Assembly: GCF_036013745.1 (NCBI RefSeq)
Contig: NZ_CP107880.1
Coordinates: 2,604,001 to 2,668,000, forward strand
From: Streptomyces sp. NBC_00483
Lineage (GTDB): Bacteria > Actinomycetota > Actinomycetes > Streptomycetales > Streptomycetaceae
Reading direction: 5' to 3'
DNA length: 64,000 bases
Position numbers and translations under genes: made by a program. Shown here piece after piece: positions 34,408 through 42,330 of this stretch. The notes beneath the pieces were generated by a model, which was not told the DNA's origin, did not search any database, and worked only from the letters and a program-made list of their open reading frames with translations. Every line of letters begins with the position of its first letter. Position 1 is the stretch's first letter.

Positions 34408-35189
34408 GCACCGCCATCCTCTACGACGGCACGGCCATGCTCGGCCGGCACCTCCAGCGCGTCCGGCACGCCCCGGCCATCCTGATCATGACGCAGACCA
34501 TGCCGATCGTGTTCCTGCTGTTCTTCGGCTACGTCTTCGGCTCCGCGCTCGCCATGCCGGGCTCGGACTACCGGGCGTTCCTGGTGCCGGGCATGCTCGT
34601 GGCGACCGCGGCGAACGGGATCATGACCGGGATGTTCGGCGCCGCCCAGGACTCGCACCGGGGCGTGATGGACCGCTTCCGTACGCTGCCGATGAGCCGG
34701 GCCGCTGTGCCGCTCGGGCAGGCGGTCGCCGATGTGCTGACGACCGCGGTGGGCCTGGTGCCGCTCGTGCTCGTGGGGCTCGCGATGGGCTGGCGGATCG
34801 AGGGCGGGCTGCCTGCGGCGCTCGGCGCGTTCGGGCTGCTCCTGCTCTTCCGGTTCGGCGCGACGTGGGTCGGGATCCTGCTCGGGCTCGCCTCGCAGAG
34901 CGAGGAGGCGGCGGGGCAGTTGGGCGGCGCCACGTTCATGCTGCCGCTGCTGTCGAACGCGTACATCCCGACCGACGGGATGCCGGGGTGGGTGCGCACC
35001 CTCGCCGAGTGGAACCCGATCAGCGCGGTGGCCACGGCCGTGCGCGAGCTGTTCGGCAACGCGCCGGTGCCGCACGGCGCGGCCTGGCCCGTGGCGCATC
35101 CGGTGGCGGGCTCGCTGGCCTGGTGCGCGGTGCTGCTCGCGGTGTGCGTGCCGCTCGCCGTCCGCCGCTACACGCGCGGCGGACGGTGA
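34404..35189 (+). CDS. ABC-2 type (DrrB-like) drug export permease
   Basis: A 261-residue membrane subunit with six hydrophobic segments. Family marks are the N-terminal RVRHAPAILIMTQTMPIVFLLFFGYVFG, FRTLPMSRAAVPLGQAVAD and the C-terminal SNAYIPTDGMPGWVRTLAEWNPISAVATAVRELF of DrrB/ABC-2 permeases (given in parts). Translation is coupled with the ATPase by an ATGA overlap. It forms the membrane channel of the exporter. The cluster ends 18 bases before the stop of the convergent M20 gene. Confidence 0.92.
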   Translation: MSTAILYDGTAMLGRHLQRVRHAPAILIMTQTMPIVFLLFFGYVFGSALAMPGSDYRAFLVPGMLVATAANGIMTGMFGAAQDSHRGVMDRFRTLPMSRAAVPLGQAVADVLTTAVGLVPLVLVGLAMGWRIEGGLPAALGAFGLLLLFRFGATWVGILLGLASQSEEAAGQLGGATFMLPLLSNAYIPTDGMPGWVRTLAEWNPISAVATAVRELFGNAPVPHGAAWPVAHPVAGSLAWCAVLLAVCVPLAVRRYTRGGR

Positions 35190-35207
35190 ACAGCCGTACG
35201 TTCAGGG

Positions 35208-36947
35208 CTACTTCTGCGGCTCGAGCGCCGGCCCCAGCGAGGAGAACTTCTCCTGGGACACGACCCGCTTCGGCGGCCACGTGATGTTGCTCGGCGGCCA
35301 CTTCTGCCCGGTCTTCTTCTGGAACCACGCCGGCGGCTCGTACATGGGCGGCTCATAGCCGTCCGGGATCGCCGTCTTCCACTCGACGTCCTTCGTGCGG
35401 TCCTTGAACTCGTCCTTGATCGCCTTGAGCCGCTCCGGCTGGGTGATCAGGTCGACCGCCGTGGCCGCCAGATACTTCGCGGCGGCGAGCACGGCCGCCT
35501 GCCCGGGGGCCGCGGCGGCGCAGGCCGCGGTGGACCAGGTGTGCATCTTCGTGCCGATGGGGGCGAGCGCCGAACCCATCGACACGGTCGGCACGTTCCA
35601 GCTGATGTCCGCGACGTCGGTCGAGCCGCCGCCGAGGAACACCGGGTCCGGCGGCTTGAGTTCACCCACCTTGTCGTGCATCCCGGCTTCGGGAAGCCCG
35701 AGCGACTTCTGCAGATCCTTCGCCAACTGGTGCGCCTCCGCGCTGAATTTCGGCGGGCCGATCTGCCGCATGTTGTCGTGCAGCAGCTCCGCGAAGGACT
35801 TGGAGGGCAGCTGGTTCCAGCATGCGGAGGTGATGCGGTGCCGCACCGTGGTCTGCGAGGCCTTGGCGGCGGCCTCGGAGATCGCGATCACCTTGTCGAG
35901 CAGCACCTGGACGCGGGCGGTGCTGCCCTCACGCACGTAGTAGCTGATCTCGGCGATCTCCGGGGTGACGTTGGGGATGTCGCCGCCGTTGTTGATCACC
36001 CAGTGCAGCCGGGCGGAGGGCGCCATGTTCTCCTCGCGCAGGAACTCCGACATGGTCGCCATCATCACGGCGGCGTCGAGCGCGGACTTGTTCCCGAGCG
36101 GGGTGCCGCCGTGTCCCGCGACGCCGAGGAACGTGAAGGTCACGGCGGTCATGGCGTTGCTGGTGCCCCAGCCGGTGGCGTTGGCGGTGGAGGGGTGCCA
36201 GTCGAGGAAGGCGTCGAGGCCCTCGTACACGCCCTTGCTGACCGCGTACGTCTTGCCGATCAGGGTCTCCTCGGCGGTGGAGCCGAAGAACTTCACGGTG
36301 ACCGGGAGCTTGTGCTGCTTGGCGGCCTGCGCGACCGCTGCCGCCGCGGCGGCGGCCGCCGTGCCGAGCGCGCTGTGCCCGCAGCCGTGTCCCGGGCCGT
36401 AGCTCGGGGCGAACGGGTCGTGGATGTACTCGCGCGGGTCGTGGTGTCCGACGCCCTTGTTCTGCGAGAGGCCGGGCAGCGCGTCGTACTCGCCGCTGAA
36501 CCCGAGCACCGGGCCGCCGCTGCCGTAGGAGTAGGTCGCGGTGAACGCGGTCGGGAAGCCGGCGGTCCCGAACTTCACGTCGAATCCGGCCCGTTCGAGG
36601 AAGCCGGCCTCGGCGAGCGAGGAGTTCCACTCGCGCAACGACAGCTCGGCGTGCTCCCAGATCTCCTCGTTCAGGCCCGTGATGCGGGAGCTGTTGGCGC
36701 CGATCCAGCCGAGGGCGGCGGTCTTGGCCGGACTGTCCTCCGCGAGGCCTTCGGGCGCCTTGTATTCGAGCGGGGCCGCATCCGAGGCGTCCGCCGCGGC
36801 GGCCATCGCCGGGTCCGCCTGGGCGGTCATCGCCGCGGTGGTCACTCCGGCGGCGCCGAGCATCTGCATGATGCGGCGTCTGCTGATCTGCGGTCCGGGC
36901 GTGGACTCGGGCAGCTCGTGCTCGTGGTGGTCGTGCAGGTCACACAC
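35208..36947 (-). CDS. Tat-exported M20-family amidohydrolase
   Basis: A 579-residue M20 peptidase/amidohydrolase (AbgB-like) with a twin-arginine signal: SRRRIMQML at residues 22-30, then a hydrophobic AAGVTTAAMTA region and an Ala-rich cleavage area. Metal-site motifs are GFSGEYDALPG and GHGCGHSALG, with the catalytic Glu in FGSTAEETLIG; the dimerisation domain starts near AVTFTFLGVAGHGGTP. A basic C-terminal extension (KKTGQKWPPSN) is longer than usual. GTG start behind GGGAGG. Tat export implies folding with metal in the cytoplasm before secretion. Substrate may be an N-acylated or p-aminobenzoyl-type compound; unknown. Confidence 0.88.
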   Translation of the reverse strand: MCDLHDHHEHELPESTPGPQISRRRIMQMLGAAGVTTAAMTAQADPAMAAAADASDAAPLEYKAPEGLAEDSPAKTAALGWIGANSSRITGLNEEIWEHAELSLREWNSSLAEAGFLERAGFDVKFGTAGFPTAFTATYSYGSGGPVLGFSGEYDALPGLSQNKGVGHHDPREYIHDPFAPSYGPGHGCGHSALGTAAAAAAAAVAQAAKQHKLPVTVKFFGSTAEETLIGKTYAVSKGVYEGLDAFLDWHPSTANATGWGTSNAMTAVTFTFLGVAGHGGTPLGNKSALDAAVMMATMSEFLREENMAPSARLHWVINNGGDIPNVTPEIAEISYYVREGSTARVQVLLDKVIAISEAAAKASQTTVRHRITSACWNQLPSKSFAELLHDNMRQIGPPKFSAEAHQLAKDLQKSLGLPEAGMHDKVGELKPPDPVFLGGGSTDVADISWNVPTVSMGSALAPIGTKMHTWSTAACAAAAPGQAAVLAAAKYLAATAVDLITQPERLKAIKDEFKDRTKDVEWKTAIPDGYEPPMYEPPAWFQKKTGQKWPPSNITWPPKRVVSQEKFSSLGPALEPQK

Positions 36948-37220
36948 GCGTACCTCCCGGGGGTGAGGTGGGTGTAGCTGTAACTGCCATCGACGATCAC
37001 GCGCCACAGTGGACCCTGGAGGTTGCCCCGTCAACATCTGTGCGTGACAAGGGCGTTACGCGATGTATGGAGACGCGGGCACGACAAAGGCCCGCATCGT
37101 CCTCCTTGCCGGAGTGTCCGCCGCGTGCCGTGGGGATGACGGTCGCTGTGATGCGCGGCGATACACCGGACGGCGCGGAGGCGCGATACGGGCCTTGTCT
37201 GTCGCTGGAGCGGCCGCTGT

Positions 37221-37490
37221 CTAGTGGCCGCCGAAAAGCGAGCGACGAAGCCGCCGCAGTGGCGCGAAGAGCGAGACCCTCCGCATCCGTGCGCGGCTGT
37301 CGCTGCGCTTGTGCGCTGTGTCACGCGTGGTCAGCTCGCGCATCAGCGACGTCGCCTCCACCGTCTCGCGCTGCGGGACGGCAGGACCGCCGAGCACCGA
37401 GAGATGGCGGTCAAGGCGCGAACTGGTCGCACTGTTCCCGCAGGTGATCGCAGGCACTCGCGGCCTGCTGCGCACTGTTATCTGTTCCAT
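37221..37490 (-). CDS. small conserved Streptomyces protein, 89 aa
   Basis: A small basic protein starting MEQITVRSRPRVPAITCG, followed by SSRLDRHLSVLGGPAVPQ and SLMRELTTRDTAHKR, and ending with an Arg/Leu/Phe-rich amphipathic tail (LFAPLRRLRRSLFGG). I recall closely similar small proteins in other Streptomyces, always without known function. The ATG at 37490 has GGGGAG five bases upstream. The tail could bind membrane or nucleic acid. It is isolated between the M20 gene (273 empty bases) and the anti-sigma gene. Confidence 0.7.
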   Translation of the reverse strand: MEQITVRSRPRVPAITCGNSATSSRLDRHLSVLGGPAVPQRETVEATSLMRELTTRDTAHKRSDSRARMRRVSLFAPLRRLRRSLFGGH

Positions 37491-37616
37491 GTCACTCCCC
37501 ACCCGTACGAGGGCACCCAGCCCGGGCAGGTTAACCCTATCGCCCCAGCGCGACACTCGTGTATCCCGGTCGCAGTATTCACCTCCCTCGTAAGGGGGTT
37601 GACGGTTCGAAAGCGA

Positions 37617-38396
37617 TCACTCTCCGAATCCGACCGATTCCAGGGCGAGTTGGACAAGTGGGGCTCCTGAGGGGCGCACAGAACCGCCGTCCGGCTCCGT
37701 CGTGACAGCGAGTGAGGAGGTGTCCGGAGTCAAGCCGGTGGCCACCACCGGCGTGTCGGAGCCGTCCTCGGGCAGCACACCGAGGGAGCGCGGCGGCGCC
37801 GAGGGCTCCATCAGCCACAACTGGTGGGCCTTGCCGCGGGGCGGCGCTTCGAGACCTGTGACAGTGATCACCGCGCTGCCCCGCTCCGGCGACGCGACGA
37901 CATTCAGCCCGTCCGCGCGGACCGCGCTGGCGTCCGGAGCCGCGAGCACCGCCGCCACCTCGCGCGCGGCGGCCCGCTGCTCGTCGAGTTGGTCCGAGGT
38001 GCGCTCCAGCTGTACGGCGAAGAGCGCGGCCACGGTGAGCGCGCCCGCCCCCGTGGCCACGCCGAGCGGAACGAGGAGCCCACGCGCGCGTGGCGCGGTG
38101 CGGGGCCGGTCCGCCGCGGGGGCATGGGCCGCGGGAACCTGGGCCGTGACCTGTACGGCGGTCAGCACCCGCTCGCGCAGCTCGGCGGGCGGGGCCACGG
38201 AGGCCGAGCAGGCGAGCCGCACCGAGCTCTCCGTCAGCGCGCGCACCTCGTCGGCACAGGAGTCGCAGCGCGTCAAGTGCCGCTCGAACCGCGCCCGTTC
38301 GCGGTGTTCCAGGGCGTCAAGGGCATAGGGCGCGGCGAGGGTGTGGGCACGCGGGCCCCAGAGGACCCTGTGGCTCTTCGGGATGCGGTCGTTCAT
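37617..38396 (-). CDS. RskA-like zinc-type anti-sigma factor
   Basis: A 259-residue membrane anti-sigma factor. The cytoplasmic N-terminal domain has the zinc-type pattern H40-x3-C44-x2-C47 (ERHLTRCDSC) preceded by AAPYALDALEHRER. One membrane segment follows (about 105-127), and the external C-terminal half is an RskA domain (GSAVITVTGLEAPPRGKAHQLWLM). In such systems, proteolysis of the anti-sigma factor frees the sigma factor in response to an envelope or redox signal. It overlaps the sigma gene (ATGA), matching the standard operon. Whether zinc or a disulfide is bound is not known. Confidence 0.9.
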   Translation of the reverse strand: MNDRIPKSHRVLWGPRAHTLAAPYALDALEHRERARFERHLTRCDSCADEVRALTESSVRLACSASVAPPAELRERVLTAVQVTAQVPAAHAPAADRPRTAPRARGLLVPLGVATGAGALTVAALFAVQLERTSDQLDEQRAAAREVAAVLAAPDASAVRADGLNVVASPERGSAVITVTGLEAPPRGKAHQLWLMEPSAPPRSLGVLPEDGSDTPVVATGLTPDTSSLAVTTEPDGGSVRPSGAPLVQLALESVGFGE

Positions 38397-38935
38397 GCGG
38401 CGTCCCCCAGGCAGGCGCGCAGCCGTGTGAGACCGTCGCGCATCCGCGTCTTGACGGTGCCGAGCGGAACGGAGAGGCGCTGCGCGACCTCCCGGTAGGT
38501 GTACCCCTCGTAGTAGGCGAGGGTCACGGAGCGGCGCTGGAGTTCGGTGAGCCCTTCGAGGCAGCGGCGCACCCACTCGCGGTCCAGGTTGGTCTCGACC
38601 TGCTCGGCGACCTCGTCGAAGGCGGTGCGGTGCCAGCGGCTCGCGGCGCGCTCCTCGCGCTCCCTGGACGCGCGGGCGCTGCGCACCCGGTCGACCGCTC
38701 TGCGGTGGGCGTGGGTGAGCACCCAGGCCATCGCGGTGCCCCGGCGCGGGTCGAAACGGGCGGCGTCGCGCCACAGTTCGAGGAACACCTCCTGGGCGAC
38801 CTCCTCGGACTGGGCGGGGTCCCGAAGCACCCGGAGCACGAGCCCGTACACCGCGCCCGACACCAGCTCGTACAGCTCCTCGTACGCCCGCACGTCCCCC
38901 TGCCCGACCAATGGCAGCAACTTGTCCGCCCGCAT
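38393..38935 (-). CDS. sigK: ECF sigma factor, SigK type
   Basis: A 180-residue extracytoplasmic-function sigma factor. Region 2 lies at about residues 20-95 (DPAQSEEVAQEVFLELWRDA, then GTAMAWVLTHAHRRAVDRVR) and region 4 at about 130-178 (RRSVTLAYYEGYTYREVAQRL, SVPLGTVKTRMRDGL, in parts). Its anti-sigma partner overlaps downstream. The divergent DUF4331 gene is a likely target, with a candidate promoter at 39114-39142. The mRNA leader holds an 11-bp GC hairpin ending about 17 bases before the start codon, near GGGAGGGG. The symbol is by family similarity to mycobacterial SigK. Confidence 0.88.
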   Translation of the reverse strand: MRADKLLPLVGQGDVRAYEELYELVSGAVYGLVLRVLRDPAQSEEVAQEVFLELWRDAARFDPRRGTAMAWVLTHAHRRAVDRVRSARASREREERAASRWHRTAFDEVAEQVETNLDREWVRRCLEGLTELQRRSVTLAYYEGYTYREVAQRLSVPLGTVKTRMRDGLTRLRACLGDAA

Positions 38936-38952
38936 CGGTTCCCCTCCCGCCC

Positions 38953-38979
38953 GGCGGCGCGGCCCGGTGCCGCGCCGCC
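38953..38979 (-). promoter_or_regulatory. strong hairpin in the sigK mRNA leader
   Basis: GGCGGCGCGGC (38953-38963) pairs perfectly with GCCGCGCCGCC (38969-38979) around a 5-base loop. In the minus-strand mRNA it ends directly upstream of the ribosome site of sigK. It may limit translation or transcription into sigK; this is an inference from position. Confidence 0.4.
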
Positions 38980-39113
38980 CCCACTACGTGGTTCGCGGCC
39001 GGGCCCGGTCCGGATCGGGGGCGCCGCGAAGTTTCGTGAAGGAAGTACGGGCGGACGGGCGCGGAACGCGGGCCCGCCGCGCGGCAATCCGCTACGCATC
39101 GATCCGCGGACGA

Positions 39114-39142
39114 CCAATCCGCCGGGCGCGGTGCGCCGAATG
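39114..39142 (+). promoter_or_regulatory. candidate ECF (SigK-like) promoter of DUF4331 gene
   Basis: CCAATCC at 39114-39120 and CCGAATG at 39136-39142 with 15 bases between. They resemble the CCATCC and CCGAAT elements I recall for mycobacterial SigK promoters. The position, about 50 bases before the DUF4331 start, is suitable. Low certainty. Confidence 0.3.
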
Positions 39143-39190
39143 GCTTGGCGTCAACCGCACTTCGTGCACGGACCGCGTGAGGACGGACCC

Positions 39191-40801
39191 ATGACCTCTC
39201 AGTCAGCGAAGCCATCGAAAGCATCGGCTTCGGAAAGCCCAGACATGGCACGCGGCGCACCCCGCGCACGCATGCGGCGCCGGGGGCTGGCGCTCCTGGT
39301 CTGCGGCGGCCTCGCCGCGGGCGGTGTCGCGGCCGCCGGCGCGACGGGCCTCGGCCCGCAGCGGGCCGAGGCCTCCAGCCACCGCGAGGCCCCCCTGATC
39401 TCGGGCCAGCCCCAGTACGACAACACCGACGTGTACGCGTTCGTGAGCCCCGACAAGCCGGACACCACGACCCTGGTGGCCAACTGGACCCCCTTCGAGG
39501 AGCCCGCGGGCGGCCCGAACTTCTACCCGTTCCCCGAAGACGCCCATTACGACGTGCACATCGACAGCGACGGCGACGCGCAGGGCGATCTGCTGTACCG
39601 GTGGACGTTCAAGACCCACACCAAGAACGGGAACACGTTCCTCTACAACACCGGCCCGGTGAAGAGCCTCGACGACCCGAACCTCAACGTCACGCAGACC
39701 TACGACATCGATCTGCTGCGCCTGAAGGACCAGAAGATCGTGTCCAAGTCGAAGATCGCCGACGATGCCCCGGTGGCGCCGTCGAACGTCGGCAAGGCGT
39801 CGATGCCCGACTACAAGACGCTGCGCGACCAGGCGGTCAAGAAGGTCGGCGGCGGCGTCACCTCGTACGTGGGCCAGGCCGACGACCCGTTCTTCCTCGA
39901 CCTGCGCGTCTTCGACCTGCTGTACGGCGGGAACCTCTCGGAGGTCGGCCGGGACACGCTCAAGGGCTACAACGTGAACACGGTCGCCCTCCAGGTGCCC
40001 ACCGCGTTCCTGACGGAGTCGAAGGACCAGCCGACCATCGGCGTGTGGTCGACGACCTCGCGCAAGGATGCGAAGGGCGACTGGACGCAGGTGTCCAGGC
40101 TCGGCAGCCCGCTGGTCAACGAAGTGGTGAACCCGCAGAAGGTCAAGGACCGCTTCAACGCGTCCTCGCCGTGGAACGACAGCCAGTTCCTGCCGTTCGT
40201 GACCGAGCCCGAACTGCCCAAGCTGATCGAGTCGATCTACAAGATCAAGGCTCCGAAGACACCGCGCAACGATCTGGTGGACGTCTTCCTGAAGGGCGTG
40301 AAGGGCCTCAACCAGCCGCCGGGCGTGCGCCCCTCGGAGATGTTGCGCCTCAACACGTCGATACCGCCGACGAGTTCACCGAAGCGTCTCGGTGTCCTCG
40401 AGGGCGACAAGGCGGGCTTCCCGAACGGGCGTCGGCTCTCCGACGACGTCGTGGACGCCGAGCTCCAGGTCGTCGAGGGCGAGCTCCTCGGCAAGAAGAA
40501 CGACCTGGGCGACGCCGTCGACGCCAACGACAAGAAGTTCGAGTCGACCTTCCCGTACGTGGCGCTGCCCACGGAGGGCTCGCGCGGGCCGCTCGCCAAG
40601 AACAAGACGCAGAGCGACACCGAGGTCCGCGACCAGCTCACCGGCAGCTCGGTGTCCTCGGACTCCGGCGACGACGACACGCTCGTGACGGCCTCCCTCG
40701 CGGCGGCCGGCGCCGGCTTCCTGCTGATCGGCACCGCGCTCGTGTGGTGGCGCAGCCGGAGCAGGCGGCGCGCGGGCTTCGGTCCGCCGTTCTCCGGCTG
40801 A
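39191..40801 (+). CDS. DUF4331 family exported, C-terminally anchored protein
   Basis: A 536-residue envelope protein. After a basic N terminus comes a signal segment (LALLVCGGLAAGGVAAAGA) and the family start ASSHREAPLISGQPQYDNTDVYAF, then VDIHIDSDGDAQ-like DVHIDSDGDAQGD and DDPFFLDLRVFDLLYGG. The C terminus has an acidic spacer (SVSSDSGDDD), one membrane helix and a basic tail, so it is anchored facing outside. DUF4331 has no known function. It is divergent from sigK-rskA and followed by TPR and NicO-type transporter genes in the same direction, though a 13-bp hairpin separates it from them. Confidence 0.88.
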   Translation: MTSQSAKPSKASASESPDMARGAPRARMRRRGLALLVCGGLAAGGVAAAGATGLGPQRAEASSHREAPLISGQPQYDNTDVYAFVSPDKPDTTTLVANWTPFEEPAGGPNFYPFPEDAHYDVHIDSDGDAQGDLLYRWTFKTHTKNGNTFLYNTGPVKSLDDPNLNVTQTYDIDLLRLKDQKIVSKSKIADDAPVAPSNVGKASMPDYKTLRDQAVKKVGGGVTSYVGQADDPFFLDLRVFDLLYGGNLSEVGRDTLKGYNVNTVALQVPTAFLTESKDQPTIGVWSTTSRKDAKGDWTQVSRLGSPLVNEVVNPQKVKDRFNASSPWNDSQFLPFVTEPELPKLIESIYKIKAPKTPRNDLVDVFLKGVKGLNQPPGVRPSEMLRLNTSIPPTSSPKRLGVLEGDKAGFPNGRRLSDDVVDAELQVVEGELLGKKNDLGDAVDANDKKFESTFPYVALPTEGSRGPLAKNKTQSDTEVRDQLTGSSVSSDSGDDDTLVTASLAAAGAGFLLIGTALVWWRSRSRRRAGFGPPFSG

Positions 40802-40834
40802 GCGCTTCTGGTCGTCCCAGGCAACCCACCGACC

Positions 40835-40877
40835 GGCGCGGCCCGCGTGCCTGATCCTCCCCACCGCGGGCCGCGCC
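40835..40877 (+). terminator. hairpin behind DUF4331 gene
   Basis: GGCGCGGCCCGCG (40835-40847) pairs perfectly with CGCGGGCCGCGCC (40865-40877), a 13-bp stem with a 17-base loop, 34 bases after the stop. A pyrimidine-rich stretch of CTCGTCTCTTCACC-type repeats (40880-40948) follows. It may end or attenuate transcription into the TPR gene. Confidence 0.6.
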
Positions 40878-40971
40878 TTCCACTCGTCTCTTTGTCTCTT
40901 CACCGCTTCGTCTCTTCACCTCGTCACCTCGTCACCTCTTCGTCTCTCGGAAATTGTCCCTAGGAGCGCGC

Positions 40972-42330
40972 ATGCAGGCCTTGTCCGGCAAGGGGATCGG
41001 GGCGTCGGGGCTCGGGCGGCTGCTCGCCCTGGGCGCCGCGCTCGCCCTCGCCCTCACCGCGGGCGCCCTGGTCGCCGACGACGGCTCCCCGCCGAAGGCC
41101 GTGACCACGGGCAGCGCCCCGAACCCGGCACCGGCCCGGCTCGCCTCCGGCGACCTCGACCGGGGCGTGTCCCAGCTGCAGAAGCACCTGAAGGCCCAGC
41201 CCAGGGACCACGCGTCGTGGGCGTCGCTCGGCACGGCGTACGTCGAGCAGGCGCGGGTGAGCGCCGACCCGTCCCGCTACCCGCAGGCCGAGCGCGCCCT
41301 GGCCCGCTCCCTGAAGCTGCGCCCCGGCAACGACCCGGCGCTCGCCGGGCAGGCCGCGCTCGCCGCGGCCCGGCACGACTTCGACGGGGCGCTGCGCCTC
41401 GCGCGGGGGGCCCTGAAGGTCAACCCCTACGGCGAGGCGGCACTGGCACTCCGCGTCGACGCGCTCGTCGAACTCGGTGACTACAAGGGCGCATTGAAGG
41501 CGGCGGACGTCGCGGACTCGCGCCGCCCCGGCATCCCGAGCTTCACCCGCTTCGCATACGTACATGAGCTGCGCGGCGACGTCACGACGGCGCGCAAGGT
41601 CCTGGACCGGGCGCTCGCCGGCGCCACGTCGCCCGGCGACGTCTCGTACGTGGCCACCGCGCTCGGCCAACTCGACTGGCGCCAGGGCGAGTACAAGAAC
41701 TCCCTGCGCCACTACGCGACGGCGCTGCGCGCGGACCCGGCCGCGGTCGCCGCCCTGGAGGGGCGCGGCAGGGCGCGGGCCGCGAGCGGGAACACGGCGG
41801 GCGCGATCCGTGACCTGAAGACCGTCGTCGCGCGCGCCCCGCTGCCGACCGCGCTGGTGGAGCTCGGCGAGCTCTACGAGGCGCGCGGCGACGACAGGGC
41901 GGCGAAGCGCCAGTACGCCCTCGTCGGCACCTGGCTGCGACTCGCGCGCGCGGGCGGCGTCGACGTCGACCTGGACACGGCGCTCGCCTCCACGGAGCAC
42001 GGCGACCGGGCCGCGGGCCTCAAGGCGGCGCGCGCCGAGTGGCAGCGCCGGCACACCGTGCACACGGCGGACGCGCTCGCCTGGGCGCTGCACGCGGCCG
42101 GGCGCGACAAGGAGGCGCTGCCGTACGCGCGGCGGGCCACGGCCACCGGATTCGGCGAGGCCGCGTTCCTCTACCACCGGGGCGTGATCGAACTGGCCGC
42201 GGGCGACCGGGCCGAGGGCCGCGAGCTGCTGCGCGAGGCGCTGGACCGCAACCCCGCCTTCTCGCCGCTGGGCGCGAAGGCGGCGCGGGCGGCACTGGCC
42301 GGGGCCACGGGGAAGGAGGCGGGACGATGA
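40972..42330 (+). CDS. tetratricopeptide-repeat membrane-anchored protein
   Basis: A 452-residue protein with an N-terminal membrane anchor or signal (LGRLLALGAALALALTAGALVA) and about nine helix-turn-helix TPR units from residue 50 on (DRGVSQLQKHLKAQPRDHASWASLG, YPQAERALARSLKLRPGND, DYKGALKAADVADSRRPG and others, in parts). TPR domains hold protein complexes together. AGGAG precedes the ATG. Its stop overlaps the NicO-type transporter gene (ATGA), and DUF4331 lies upstream, so it probably scaffolds a complex of these envelope proteins. Conserved pairing with DUF4331 is recalled from other genomes, not checked. Confidence 0.88.
   Translation: MQALSGKGIGASGLGRLLALGAALALALTAGALVADDGSPPKAVTTGSAPNPAPARLASGDLDRGVSQLQKHLKAQPRDHASWASLGTAYVEQARVSADPSRYPQAERALARSLKLRPGNDPALAGQAALAAARHDFDGALRLARGALKVNPYGEAALALRVDALVELGDYKGALKAADVADSRRPGIPSFTRFAYVHELRGDVTTARKVLDRALAGATSPGDVSYVATALGQLDWRQGEYKNSLRHYATALRADPAAVAALEGRGRARAASGNTAGAIRDLKTVVARAPLPTALVELGELYEARGDDRAAKRQYALVGTWLRLARAGGVDVDLDTALASTEHGDRAAGLKAARAEWQRRHTVHTADALAWALHAAGRDKEALPYARRATATGFGEAAFLYHRGVIELAAGDRAEGRELLREALDRNPAFSPLGAKAARAALAGATGKEAGR

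Noticed and set aside
36948..37220. Possible gene between the Tat M20 hydrolase and the 89-residue protein
   Set aside because: Open frames on both strands lack ribosome sites and any family pattern; nothing supportable seen in these 273 bases.
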